The notes under the pieces are model-generated. The model did no database searches. It saw only the letters and a list, made by a program, of their open reading frames with translations, and was not told the DNA's origin. A DNA stretch of 64,000 nt from Rallus limicola (lineage: Eukaryota; Chordata; Aves; Gruiformes; Rallidae): the NCBI GenBank assembly GCA_022605955.1, contig JAKCOZ010000008.1, positions 5,954,001-6,018,000 of the forward strand. Direction: 5' to 3'. Positions within the stretch are counted from its first letter, which is position 1. Each line of letters begins with the position of its first letter. Made by a program: the position numbers and the translations under genes. Of the stretch, positions 33,501-47,315 are shown piece after piece.

Positions 33501-36500
33501 GAAGACACCAGTAAGAGTGTTCTAAAGAGGGATTTTGTGAAGCTTCTTTTTCTGTTTAAACTGGAGATTACACTTATATCTCAGTGGACTGTACTCCATG
33601 TGATTGTTTTTTGGCAGTTGAACCATTCTCTACTTCTACCTCACTGAATAGTCTAACACAGACCATTAATTTTCAACCTGAAGATTTTAATCAGACAGGT
33701 AAAGATATTTAGTTAATACTGCAGTAGATAAGCTACTTTTCAATGGAAAGGTTGGGATGCAAATTGGTTCAGCAGTGTTTGCTATACATTTCCCACCTGC
33801 TCCAATGTATTTACTTCAGAGCCTGAATAATAATTGATAGTTAGCAATCTGCAGCATGGGAAAGATAACAGGGTGCTTGGGGATTGCTCTTTTTGACAGG
33901 ATTCCAACCTCTTATCATTTTTAAATATTTCTACTGAGATAGGGATGGTAATAGGGAGAAAGGGGTGTTCCTTAGGCAGAGTTGCTGTGGGCAGGAACCA
34001 AGTGATAATCTCCAGTATCTCATAAAATGCTCTCATTACTGACAAACAGAATGGACAAAGAGTATTGTGGAAGTGAATTATGGCTGCTGTCACCTACTTG
34101 TCATGGCAACATGCAAGCATCACCTCTTGAGACCACAGCCTTGAAACAAATAGATAGTTTCAATTATCTAATTTTCCCAATGAATGAGACCTGTTTATTG
34201 GAAATCTATAGGTGGTTGGCAATGGCAAATGGTAACTGTGAATATATCCTGTTCAGTGCTGGTTAATTTACAACCTCTTCTGAACTGTAGAGTAGCAATA
34301 TTATTTCTTGAAATGAACAGAGGCAGTATAAGCACCTGGGGCAGAATAAGCAAACTTTGTCTTTCTCCTTAGTAGCTTAAAGTTGTTTGAGATTGTATTT
34401 ATTTATAAGTGAGCAGTAGCTGGAGATCCTCACCTAGGTGTCAGGACTCTTTGTGCCACATGAATAACTGAAGATAATGGCTGTTTTTCTGGAAGTTTGG
34501 TCAAAGTTTATAACAAGATACCACATGAAAAACAAGCAAATAACAGTGACATTTGCCACAGTAACAGCTTAATAGAATCAAACAAATAAGCTGGCAGCAG
34601 CTCATGACAGCTTTACTATGAATTGTTCTCAAATATTCAGTGACATTTCAGTATTAAACAGCTCAGTATTTTCTAAGGTTTTGCATCTGGGTTTGTGTTG
34701 TAATCCCTAAGTATCTCCCAGCTTGGTTTAGAATTATGCACACTAAAAGGATGGCCAAAACCTTATTCTTGGCCTCTATTTGGCACAAAGACTTTTATGC
34801 AGCAAAGTATCTTGCTCAAGTCAGTAGGGAAGTGCTACCCCTTGCCCGGGCAGCTCTTGAAACATCTGTGAAACAGATTTTATTTGTGGCCTCAATTCTG
34901 AAGCTATGGGAAATCTTTGAGATATAAGCCATTGATAACTTGAGGGTTAGGATGTGGACAGTTTCTGGGAAGCCACTGGAGAATGGAGGGCATCCAAGAA
35001 GGCTCATAATGTAGGCTATGTGGTTGTGTCTGGTACTCCCTTCCTGGATTATTTTTTTCCTCCATATCCAGAGAAATTGCTGCCTACTGTACAGACATGA
35101 ACATGTGTAACAAAGGGACATAGATTGGTGTTAAAACACTCTCTGATAAACTGAAATCTTGTAGTTTATAAAAACTCTTAGTCACTGATGCTGCTGTCTG
35201 ATAGGAATGGGGCACCATTTGTTGTCTTGTACTGGTTTAGGTGACTATGATGAGAACAAACCACTGTAGAAACCAAGCTATGTCTGCAAGTTTTCCTGTC
35301 CAGTAGTATAACTACCTCCTGGTGTGCTTTCAGCTTTAATTGCTTGAACCTTACTGGAGGATTGATCTTCTGTGGCTCCTCACAGGACTAGAGCATGTAA
35401 CATCTGTGTCTTAATGGCAGGGGAATTCAGGAGCTGTCACATTTGCTTTCTGTGGGGATGCTGAATAGGTTTCCATAAATCAAGCAAGTGTGGTATAACC
35501 ATGTTTTTTCTTCACTGCTCCTAGGAAGGCATCTTTAAGGTTAGCAAACAGTTAAAGAAATTAGGCTATTCCCTTGAAATTGAGCTCAGGGAGACTCACA
35601 GTGTCTCCTATCCAACAGCACAGACAGGTAAAGGATAAGCCTTGACACGTGGTGGTCTGGCAAATGCTGTAGGTCTGGCTTGCTGCCTGCAGAAACTTAA
35701 ACCATTACCTAGCAAGAGGGTGAAGTGTTTGGGACTGTGGCTTGTTGTTAGACTTAACATGGACATGACTTTATATCTTGTGCATCCCGGTAGACTTAGG
35801 GACTAAAAAAATCTCAGGCAAAAGCATTTTCTTATTTTCAAAGTAATTTTTTTTCCTTTCATGTGAGATCTTGCCAATGTAAGTGCTGAAATCTCCCACG
35901 ATGAGTCTGGGGTATTTCACCAGCGTGGCTGACAGTGTATCCCTGGATGCCTTTTGTGGATTTGTTTACTCTTTGGTCTCTAAATGAGCATCAGATGAGC
36001 GTGGTACCCTTGTAGGAGGCTCTTGACTTTCACATCCCTTGAGTAGCTATTATTAAAGCCTGTCAAGGAACCTATTTGAGCTTTCGTGAAAAATACAAAG
36101 GCAGTGAAATCCTTTGAGAAAAATATTAGAAAGGCAGATGAATAAAGTTCTGTCTGATAAAGGTAGAAAACCTAGTGTAGGGGCTGCAGGAGGGACGAAA
36201 AGCTTTGCAGAGCCTGCATGAGTACCTAGATCTTTGGGAGCAGTACATTCACACAGTGAGCACAAACCAGCTGCACACAAATAGTCTCCCACATACGGCA
36301 AATGATCACCAGCATTTCTGGTTGCCTTTGCAGAGTGGCTAGAAGACTGTCTTCTGCTCTTTGTGGGGCCTTTTCTTCATGTCATCTGCACAACTTAAAT
36401 AGGATGAAAGCACAGCTAAAACAGGTATGCTGGTTTTGGTTTTCCTGATTACTTTTAACCTCAATGTGCACAACTGTCAGGACATTAAAAGGAACTTCAT

Positions 36501-39500
36501 ATCAAAACCAGACAGATTAGATATGGGTTCTTCTAGTACACTGACAGCAGGGGGCAATTAGAAGAACTACGGTGGTTTACTTTGTTGAACAATTAAAAAA
36601 GAAGATCCTAGAAGCTGCATTTAATCTCCAGTTTCAGTTATGACACTCCATATATTTGATTTCAGATGTATAGATCTAAAAAGGATTTTTTTTAAAAGGC
36701 ATATAATGACTGCTAAGGAACAGTGAGGAAGACGATGTCTCTGCTAATAGCTGACATGCTACCCCTAAAATAGGAGCTACCTGCATTTGTGCTAAGTATA
36801 GGAAGTTTCTTATTGATATCATCTGCCAGTTTAGATAGAAACATAATCAGTCTTTCTTTCAATAAAATGGCAGTCCAAAGTCCAGATCAATAACTGTGTC
36901 CCTCTCCATTTGGAAGACAGAACAGATTCAACCTTTTGGTGATATTTTGTTTACAGATACAGAAAATGCTGTTGAAAAGGATTGCATCTGCCCAGCTTTC
37001 ACTGAATACTGATCAAAGAAGTTTTAGTGTTCATTAACCAGGGAAATGGGCTTGAAAAGAAAGGGAAATATAAATGTGTTCAAGGCAGAAGGCAGTTCAG
37101 AAATGAATCAGTCAGCAGCAAGTGAATTTCCCTCCTTTACTGGGAGCATGGGTGGCACAGGTCAGCCCTGACACATTACCCTGCGCCCTGCTGCCTGCCC
37201 ATAGTTGAGGGTGTGATGGCACCTGGATCCTCTTTGCATAAACAGCAGACAATGTCCCTTGTGTAGAACTCAGCATCTCCATTGGGCATTGAGCTCATAG
37301 AGAACTCTGTTGTCCCTTTCTGCATGCAGTGCAGAAGAGATGCTGGGAATTTTTTTCTCAAATGTAAAATATGGGGGAATTCTTCTGTTCAGCAGTAGCT
37401 TGTTCACAATAATGGCCTAATGCATTTTCACTAAGGATTAGCCCAAGCTTTAATGCGGCAGTTGAGCTACAAATTTTGCAGTCCTTAGGTCTGGTATTTC
37501 TAGCTTTCCCTTTATACAGGCCACAGAATTTATTAAAATTTGATGTAATTACATCTTTGACCCATGAAAATCTGCATGGATGATTTTAAAGTCAAGGATG
37601 GTACAGCCCTGAGATAAAATCTTTAAAGCTGGCTGTGAATTATATCCTCAGCTATAAATCATTATGGGATTGATATATGATGGAATAGTGTAGTCTGCTG
37701 TAGCACAGTATGAGATTTGCCACTCTTACTCAGATTTACTAAGTACCATTGGATTCAGAGTCTGCTCTCTGAAACCAGAGACAGATGACAAAACATGGTC
37801 TTTTCAAAAAAACATCCCAGAAAGGTGCATAAATAAGTACTGGAATCCATTGTGAAATAGATGGGTGTAGGTAATGCCTTAAGGGTTTATGTTGTATCCT
37901 GCCAAAACACTGGATACTTTAAGATAACATGAGGAAAGAGTGGTCTCTGCTATTATGCATTTAATTTCATTTTTATGGCACAGTTTTTCATACTGTACAT
38001 GATAACTGAATGCAGCAGCTGGATTAAAAACATTTATGTCTTGCTTCCTATGGAGGGAAATCAATCCTTTCCTTTCCTTGATGTATTTCCTATGGAAGAA
38101 AATCAATTTAATCTATTTTCTTTTATGTGAGCTGGTTGGTGATTGTAGGAGGGGGAAAATGCTGTTCTTTACATGAGTGTAATGAAAGCAAATTCTTATG
38201 GTTGGCAATTAAAATAATTCAATTTAGAACAAAAACCAAATATCTTTTCAAGAAGGATCCAGGAATACAGTTTCTATGGGATCTGAAATGAACTTTGTAG
38301 TGAGCCAGGACAGTCATGTGTCAGCCACCAGAATTAATTCAAGGAGACTGCAAGGAAATGAGTTTTAGTGAAAGCCAAATTTGACAGGTGCCCAAATGCC
38401 AGTTCAGCCTCATGAGGATGATCCTCTAGTTCTAACTAAGGGACCAGAGTAAAACCCAGCCTTGCCAACAAACATAGAGAAGATCATTATAAATCTGATG
38501 CTGCTGTCCCAGTGGTGTGATTGTGTTGTTTTCTTTTTCCTCAAAGAATGGATGATTGAAAACAAGGAGATAACTCATCGTGGTCCAGTTCAAGGCAAGA
38601 AGAGGGAATCATGCAGCAATGAAAAAATGTGATACAAAATAGAAGTAGCCTGATAAACTCGGTCTTGATCTCCAGTGAAAACAGAAACTCTGCACCAAGC
38701 TGCAGGTAATGAATTATGGAAACACAAGCATCCCAATTGAAACCACAGCCTTTCTCTCTCTTTTACCCTATACCTGTCAGCATCCAGCTCTGGGTGTGTA
38801 CATAAAAAAGAAGCTGCAGTGAGGTGCCTTCCTATGGGGGGCACTTAGCATAGTAAACTGTTTCAATCTGCAGCAAACTGCTTAGAAGTAATACTGTTAG
38901 TGGATCCTAAACTGCAAAGAATTATTTGTGTCCATGATGTGTCATAAACACATGGCAGAGGCTAGAGACCGACCGGACTTCTGTGAGTAACCATTTCTTT
39001 CACTGGAAACTGGTTTGAAAAGGAAACTTTGTTGAGAAACTTTACCTGGACAAATTTCAGCATCACTAGAGAATAAGAAAAAAAAAAATTCTTTACCAGT
39101 GCATTCCTTTAGGGCAAAAGCAGACACACTCTGTTTATCTGTGCTGTCAACATCAGTGATTTTTTTTTCCCAGGCATTCACAGCCACATTGCTGCTTTTT
39201 CTACTGGTAATTATTCAGTTTTAAACAGCAAAGTATTATTTACGTAGTGAGGTAATATTCTTTAAAGTAGTTCTCATAAAATGCCATTAAATTTTTCTAG
39301 GCTTTAATATCTTTTAATTTCTTTGCAGCAAATCTGCTGAGTTTATGAGTAAACGTTTTAAATGCCTTTCATTGCGAACCCACAAATCAAGATGCATTCT
39401 GCCTGACAGCATCTCGTTTTTAAAGATGTTGTCAGTCAGATCTTGTCTTCAGCAACATCTCTCTTATAAAGCTGTCATTTTGGGGAGCTTTCAGTCAAGA

Positions 39501-39605
39501 GAAGAAGAGACACTAGAAATCAGATCTTGGGATCTGCATGGACTGTATTGATGGGGATGTAATGACAGCCAGGAGTGCTCAGCATCCATGCCTGAGACAT
39601 GTTAA
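30589..39605. other. Non-coding DNA, nothing identified
   Basis: Nine kilobases of AT-rich DNA with only chance frames of up to about 110 codons and no recognisable repeat, RNA gene or exon. The segment 31220-31620 is particularly AT-rich, with several TTAAT/ATTAA cores. Confidence 0.6.
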
Positions 39606-39643
39606 CACCTCCTAATAAGATAAGCACCTCCTATTAAGATAAT
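39606..39643. repeat. Imperfect tandem duplication, 19-bp unit x2
   Basis: CACCTCCTAATAAGATAAG at 39606-39624 is followed by a second copy at 39625-39643 with two changes. Confidence 0.85.
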
Positions 39644-41771
39644 TCACAGTTTCCCTCTCTTTTCTTAGAGCTGCTTTTCTTCCTACCCCCTCCACCCAGG
39701 CTGAATCTATGAGGCCGGTGTGGGAGCAGGATGCTGGAGGGTCTCACTTCTGAGCAGGACGCCTTCTCCCAGTGTGTCTCCAGGTGAAAGTATTGTCCAG
39801 GCTTATGCCCTGTAACTGTTGATCACTACTTCTCAGCGTGAAGCTTCAAATATCTCCACTACTTTGTTTCCCAAGGAGCCAGGGTCTATGCTGGCCTTTA
39901 GGTGCCCCCCATGAGCTGCTTGCTCCGGATGTGTTGATGATACACTGGCCCTCATCAGCTTAAATCAAAAATACCAGCATGGCAGAGGTCAGGAAGACTT
40001 GATAGGTTTTTGGCTTAAAGTTCAGAGGAGAAAATAGCACTATAATGCTTTATATGTCTCAGGGCGGTGTTTAGCCATGAAGCCTCTGTCCTCTGGGTCC
40101 ATCCATTCTCTCAGCTGGGAAAAAAATTGCTGATGTTCATGTCTTGAAGTGCTGTAAAAGGCACTCAGCCTTAAGACAACAAGCTCTGAATAAGCTTCAG
40201 AATTGATGCCAGGCAGTTCATGAGGCAGATTTACTAGGTGTGATGTCCTGGACACTGCTTTGGTTCTGCTTTGGACAGTGTCTGTGGTGTCCCCACCACT
40301 GTAAGATCCAGGTACATCCCTGGAAAGAAGACTCTTTCTCACCATCATTAGCTGGAGTTAAATCTGAGACTGCAGTGATCTCTTCCTTCCCTGGCAACTG
40401 AGTGTATGCACAGTAGGCAAGACCTTTTGTGACATGATTTATGAGAAAAAAGTTTAGATAAACAGTATAGAAAAGAGGAGATTGTGTGATTTTCTTTTTA
40501 TTTTCTCCCCGTAACTTGATTCTTGTGCTTTGAGAATAGCCTACATAGTGCAAGTCCTCTAGACTTTTATAGAAAAGAGGAAGAAATAAGGAAAATACTG
40601 AACTATCTGTGGATTTAGTGGCAAAATTTTATTTCTCTCTTTTTCTCTTAGATTACAGGATGTTTTTTCAGTACTCAGACACTATATTTAAGTAATTGCA
40701 CTAGACCAGATTTGGTCCTAAGTGTTTCCACTTGGAAGTTTTAATTTATGCAGGACTAATGTTTTGCATGGTGTACAGAAAATAAGGATTTTTTTTCCAG
40801 CTGAAGAAAAAAAGGAGCTAGCATTAAATAACTCTTGGGTTATATGGAAATTATGGGTTGCTTCAAGGTTGTTGTTTCTCTACAGTGATAATAGAAATTA
40901 AATAACCTGCAGAATTCATATTTTGGGGAAAAAACTCATTCATACCTAACTTGTTATTAATGACATAGTTCAGATCATTGATTTTACATCCCAGATGGTT
41001 AGCTAACGGTTACAGAAAGGCCTTCAAAGAATGTGTATTAATGACATCAATTATCACAAATGATGCACTTTATAGATTGTCATGAATATCAAGTGACACT
41101 GAGGATATGAACAACAATAGCGTGCGATGTTTGAAGTTATGTGAAGCAATTAAGGTCATGAAAAATTAGCTTAGTACCTCTTTTTAAAGAAGGTTACTCA
41201 ATTATAATATTGGTCAATTCTCAGCAGGCAAGAAAAAAAAAAAATCCTTCATCTGGTTTCCTCCTGGGCATTTAGTAATGGAGCTCCCACCTGCTGTTTA
41301 ACATTTTATCACATCATTACCAGGGAAAACAATTTGCATTGGCAGCACTAATTGAGTTAGAAGATTTCAAACATTATTTTTATAGGAAAAGGTACCCTGA
41401 GTTTTTACATGCAACCACTTACCTTGCTATCAAGTTCTTAATTTGTAATAGGCTGGGGTTTTTTAGCCTGGTTTTACTCATTTTTTTTAAAGAAAAGACC
41501 AAAAAGCAGAGAATAGCTGATAAGGGAGTGCGTGATCCTGCTCTGTGGGGCCTCTTCTGCATGGCTATCTGTTTTGCTTGTGTTGGGCCCCGATGCACTC
41601 TGCTGTGCTGGTCTGGCTTTGCTCAGAGGAGCTGGTGTTTTGCAACGTGTATATTGCTGTACAGGAACCATTTCACAGCATTTTGCAGTGGAGGCAGAGT
41701 GAGAATTAGCGCTCGTGATTAATTTCTGAATAATAAGCATTTGTGGCGAACACATCATCAGTCAAATCTCC
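39644..41771. other. Non-coding DNA, nothing identified
   Basis: Only chance frames are seen, the longest a 127-codon plus-strand frame at 41339-41722 that is rich in Cys and hydrophobic residues and matches nothing known to me. Confidence 0.55.
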
Positions 41772-41800
41772 CAGCTCCCTGTCATCTTCCCAGGGAGCTG
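41772..41800. other. Perfect inverted repeat, 10-bp arms
   Basis: CAGCTCCCTG (41772-41781) and CAGGGAGCTG (41791-41800) are exact complements around a 9-nt spacer. They lie at the start of a locally GC-rich stretch (to about 42180). No function can be inferred. Confidence 0.85.
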
Positions 41801-44800
41801 TCTCGCAGCATCTCCGCAGTGGTGGCAGGACGTGACTGTGGCTGCCTCAAGGCAAAGGACTGAGTGACCTTCTGCCCTCCTTGTCGGGCAGTGCTGAGGT
41901 TTGGGTTGTGGGATGGCATTTGTGGTTGGGCGTTGGGCTGGGCGATGGGCTTCTGAGATCCATCACCTGCGGGGGTTGCTGCTCCCATGGGGGCAGCTGC
42001 AGGCTTCCTTGCAGCAGGACAGGCTGCTTCCACCAACAGTCTAACTGGGCACAATCCTTCTGCCTGCTTTCATGAGCAAATGTACCCCCAAAAAGCAGCG
42101 TAAGGTGCTGTGATGTGGCACGTGAACTGGTTTGGGTTGTCCTCAGTGCTGAACTCTGCGTGTGGGGGAGTAACCAAGATACCTGAGTTATCTTCACTGT
42201 GGGCTTTGGCTAGCTCACAGATACTACAGTATTTCAGTCTTTTAAATAAAGTAAAAACTGAGTCTTTTTTTTTTTAGCTGAGATGAAGAACCGTAAGAGT
42301 TTTGCTCTTAGGAGACTTATAAATGCTTATGAGCCTCATGGATCTGTTTGATGCTCCGTTCCACTGCAGTTTCCCTTTGAAGTGAGAGACTTTTGATAAA
42401 AGTGATGTCCCTTATGCTTGGAGCAGGATTTATATTGTGGTCTGATGTAAAATGCCTTGGCCAGGGATACGGAGCTCATTGCACGCATTCCTCTGGACAG
42501 ACAGTTACAGGCTCTGTCCTGAGGAACACACAGGCTGTGCCAATTGTTATAAACCTTCTGCTCAACTGAATAAAACCCAAATTGTGGTTAAGGCCTATTA
42601 CAGTTCCAAAGAGCATTTGAAAAGTGGAGTTTTATCTTTTCCAATGCCTTTTTTCCATGGCTTAATAAGAATCCAAGCAAATCTATCAAACTGGAGGTAA
42701 AAGGAACCTCTGTGGGAAAAGCCAGGTTTGCTCCAGCTAGGAGAGATGCACTGACACGAGATCAGTTTGGGCAGCAAGGGATTCATGCTCCCTCAACATG
42801 TGTGATGTTAAAGTCTTGTGAAGAGGTGAAGAACTGCACCACAATTGGCACTATACTATTACTAACATTAGCCTAGAGTTTCTGCCTTGGATCAAGCCGT
42901 TGGCTCTGTGTATGACTCTAGGGTTGGTAGCCTAGAGAACATTTTGTCTGAGCTAAGTATCCACAGAATTGCATCGGGCCAGTTCTTGTGGATGAGTCTG
43001 CCATGAGGATGTTTGTTCACTTATACAAACTTCTAAAAGAGTGATTTAAAGTGTTTGCTGACCTAGCAGCCAGTGGCACTCATGAGGGCAATGTCACTGC
43101 CACTGCTCAGTTTATAAAAGCGCAGAAGTTAAATCACAGTTTGGGCTCTGGGATGGTTTCCCTGTGGTTTCAGGAAAGCTGCTTTGCTGCTGTCTCCTTA
43201 TTTGAGGAATGGAGGTTAGTGATGTTAGCCAGCTTCACACAGAGTTTGTGATAATTAACGTTTGAAGATGAAAAGCTCCCGGATTTTGTAACAGGATTTT
43301 GGCTTATGTGTCTGCTGATGGGAGACAAGAAGAGCAATAGATGAAATTGTGCAAGGATAAAATCCAAATAACTTCAAACTCCACTGAGGTTTAAATAAAG
43401 CCACTGTAGCACATTCATTTTTCTTAGGGATATGTAATAACTTAGAAAAAGTATTATAATGGACAAATATAGATTTTAAGTCACACTCAGCGCTGGACTA
43501 CCTCCTTTCCTGGGCAATGATGCTATGAATTTTCACTTCAGGCTGTCAACTACTGATTCATCTTCACATCATCTCTTGCCATTAAACCCTGGGTGAGTTC
43601 AGTTTTAAAGTGAAACTCTGAAGCAGGGGTTATAAAGGAAATGGACCTCTTGAATTTTGTGTTTGAACTCTGGTTGTCCCACATATCTTTTTAATGTTTA
43701 TTTCAACTGCAAACTCTTTTTTGTACCCTGTGGTCCAGTATATCATCTTGGATACAAATTAACAAAAGTACCCAAGCCATTCCTAGCTCCCTGGCTTTGA
43801 CATTTTGGCACTGCCTCATTCCTCATCTGAACTTAGTCCGTGGTTAAAAATTGTAGTGTCATCCACAATGGTGAAAAATAATTTGGTTCAAACAGATTTC
43901 AGTCCCTTCAAGGATCAAAAGCCTAATAGATGAAAACACAGTAAGTTAGAGGGTTTGAGTGTTGATTTGAGACATGTCAGACTCAAAGTACCTGCTTCTT
44001 TCTTAGAGTTAAAATCAAACACCAAAGATAGGCCAGGCAAAAATAAAGGGTCTTCCAACCATGCTGGCAGAAAACTTATGTCCTCTGATCCCTTCCTCTG
44101 AGCTTGTGCTGATAGTTATTTAACACTTTCAGAAATGCTTTCTTTTGCCTGCACACAGCTAATGTGAGCTAGCCTGTAAATCTGAGCATTTGAAAGCGTA
44201 TGCCTTGACACAGCATGACAGAACTCGTACTGAAAGACATGAAGCAATTTTATGTTATTAATTGCTAGCTGGCTGATTAGATTTACAAGAAATTTTCAAG
44301 TCTTAAAACCCCAAATAATCATTTCTCACCAGAAAAAAAAAAAAGAAAGGAATTTATTATGCCATTAACTTTGTTCCTAGCAGGTTTTCCAAAGTGAAAT
44401 CACTGACTGCTATAAAACTTTTATTACATGTTTTAATTTATTTCTCCCTCCAGTTAGGAAATGTCTTAAAGACTTATTTTGGTGTTCTCCACTGTCATTA
44501 TTTTTCATGCATAAAGAAAAATATTTGTAGTTACTTATTCCATCCATTGTGATTTTGAAACCTGTGTCACTCTCATCTCCTTTCTGCACCTGGAAGGTCA
44601 GAGATGAGAGAAATCAATCAAGAGTTTAGTTTCTAGAGGACCAGATGCCTCCTGCACAACTGTGGCAATACCAAGGAAGAGGATGGACACGAAGGCAACG
44701 CTGTAGCAATTCAAGCCATTTTAGTGCTAAGACTACATTAATGGCACCCAGGTTAGGGAAGCAATTGCACAGGGATCTCTCTGTAGTCAGTGGAGAGATA

Positions 44801-46927
44801 GAGATGCTTCCAGGGATAATGATGTTTTTCTGTGGATTACATGGGATCATCAGCAACTACATTTCTACTTCAGTACTTGAGTGCCCAAAGCTAGGTCAAT
44901 TCTTGGTGTTACTATGAGTGGTATATGTGCTGCTTAGCTGAAGCAGCTGAGGGTTTAGGTGCCTGTGACTGACCACCCACTTTCAGGAATTCCCCAATAT
45001 AAATTTTCACAGGGTTAAAAAAACATTCATACTAGTGAGCAACCACACTGTGACAAACACAGGGTTAGGAAAAAAGTACCGGCCTTGCTCCTCTGGTGTT
45101 ACATGGATGACTATGCAAGGGACCTGGGAAAAGGGGTTAAACACTTGAGAGTGAGACCAGCTGCTTTTTGACCTCAACATAGGTCTAATACTTGGTAAGA
45201 GGTTTAGCAGTGGTAAATGAACTCTAGTACAGGAGAGCTGCAAGCTACTGTAAGCCTAAATTTTCAGTAAGGATGTGAAATTTCAGTATCAAAAAGCAGG
45301 CTCTGATACTTATAAGAGTAACATAAAAGCTTTTGATGGAGAAGTACATAAACAAGAGACCCGAGAGTGGTTTTTGGTTGTATAAATAATGAATATTTCT
45401 CAAGTGCTTACTGAAGGGTTCTTATTTTCTCCAGTATAAGGAGCATCTCTGTGGATAAAGTAGCTCAGGTCTTTGTCAAGCCATTTATCGTTTGCAGTAT
45501 TCCTGGAAAATTTCCATCCAGTTGCAAGTAGTAGTTGTAAGAGTACACAAAAAAAAAAATCATAACTCAGAAAAATCTTTGAGTCAGGTTCATATTGAAA
45601 CAATGAAATGCTGGTTGCCTCTCATTGGATTTGGCAAATGGACATTTCCACTTTACATCGTCCAGGTTGCTAAACCCTTGAAGCTTTTCTCTCGTGAATC
45701 TGGGTCTGCCAGCCTCTGGGCAACTGTCCCAGTCACTCCTGTCCCAGACACCCAGGTATTTTGTCCTGTGTGGCTGTGGGCAGCATGGTGACCATGCATG
45801 GGACTTGTGGTCAGAGCAGTGGGGGGACCCAGTTTCACGATTCTTTCAGTTTCTGCACGAAAGCTCTTGGTTTTCACTCCAGGCTCACTCACAATCCTAA
45901 AACACAGGCATGTACAGCCAGTCATGTGCTTGTCGGAGCTGTTATACACGCCTGTGTTCTGATAAAAATATGATTTAGTGGGCTACAGGAGCTGCTGCCA
46001 GAGCTAGGGACTTTTGCAAAGGGGTGAGTATCTCTGACAGCTGGTATTGTTAAACTCCAGCCTTGCTGAGGAGAGTTTATAGGATTGCCTTTGAAACTTA
46101 GTGCACAGGTCAAATTCAGCCAGCTTTCTCTTTCATTCCTGTCAAATACTGACTGACTATGTTTTCCCTGTAGCTGATTGTCAGTACGAGATACCAAAAT
46201 AGGAAGAGTACACTTTCATTATTTACGTGTCAGACAGAGGGATGTGTAGCAAAAGGAGATGATGGGAAGTATTAAATCCTCTGAGCAAGATGCTTAAGGA
46301 AAGCATTAAGGCACAGCTAAAAGTAGCTGAGTGCTATGCCAGTGCACCAGCTCTGCTAACACCCCTGCACCTACACTGCAGGCAGAAGGTTTGTATGAGA
46401 GAGGATAAGGTAAGTGGGGACATGGTGTTAAAATGTAACACATCCTCTACAATGTCATGTCCTTCACCCATAATGGCTTATCTATAAAACACTGCTTTAC
46501 AAAGCGTAGCATTGCACTTCATTACCAGTGTGCCCAGTCTGGGCCCATAACACTCTGCTGATCCTCTGCTTTCTCTCTGTCAGCTTCAGTCCAACAATGT
46601 CACAGCCCAGGGTTTCTCTTGGTGTTGGACTGGTGGTACTGAGTGGGATGTGGGTGGAGGAGAAGGGAATGTAGAACTCACAGCTCTAACAGATACTGAT
46701 CTTTTAATGCTGGATGATTTTAATCCACCTCCACCTTGAATTTCAGTGTCCCTCAGAGGTGACAAACCCAAGTGAAACACAAACTGCACAGCAAGAGACA
46801 ACTGCAGAGGCTGAAGCCCTCAAATTCCTTACTTGAAATTTGGATTTCTGTCTTGATATACTTTTATTCCTCTGTCTAACAGAAATGTGTTGGATGGACA
46901 GATGGACAAGTGGATGTATAGACAATG
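41801..46927. other. Non-coding DNA, one locally GC-rich patch
   Basis: 41801-42180 is richer in G and C than the surroundings, with long overlapping frames on both strands (116 and 90 codons minus, 64 plus), but none has a domain. The remainder is AT-rich and featureless. Confidence 0.5.
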
Positions 46928-47315
46928 TCATGCAGTCCCCATGCTTTGCATATGTAGCACATAGGTGCATCTGGGGTCTTCTGAACAGCCCCTTGGGCTG
47001 CTGGAAATGGATCCAAATCTGACTGGACTGTAGGTTGCAGTGTGAGAGTAGTTCTGGAGCCCAAACTCCAAAGACCTCAGTTTTGTACTTGTGCCTGGTG
47101 TTACTGTTTGCTGGCACATGTTCACTTCTTTGTTATAGCCATTTTTAAAAATTGCTTTGTTGTAGTCTAGAGCTGAGGTTTTTTGAGGGGACAGACTCAG
47201 AGCATGCTGTGATGCCTGTGCACTGTGGTGTGACAGGTACAGCTGTGTCCCCTCCTCTGACAAGTTCTTCAGGTTGCCTTTGTAAGCTATGAAATCTGAA
47301 TGAGTTTCAGTTGTC
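46928..47315 (-). other. Candidate coding exon, unidentified gene
   Basis: On the minus strand a long pyrimidine tract ending GTTTTTTGGTTTAG gives a strong acceptor-like site just above 47315. The frame then stays open for about 128 codons to a stop at 46928. The translation is hydrophilic and compositionally balanced (for example KNLSEEGTQLYLSHHSAQ), more protein-like than most chance frames here, but I recognise no family. No clear donor is seen, so it would be a terminal exon or end at a weak GT site. About two frames of this length are expected by chance in 64 kb, so the case rests on the acceptor and composition only. Confidence 0.25.
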
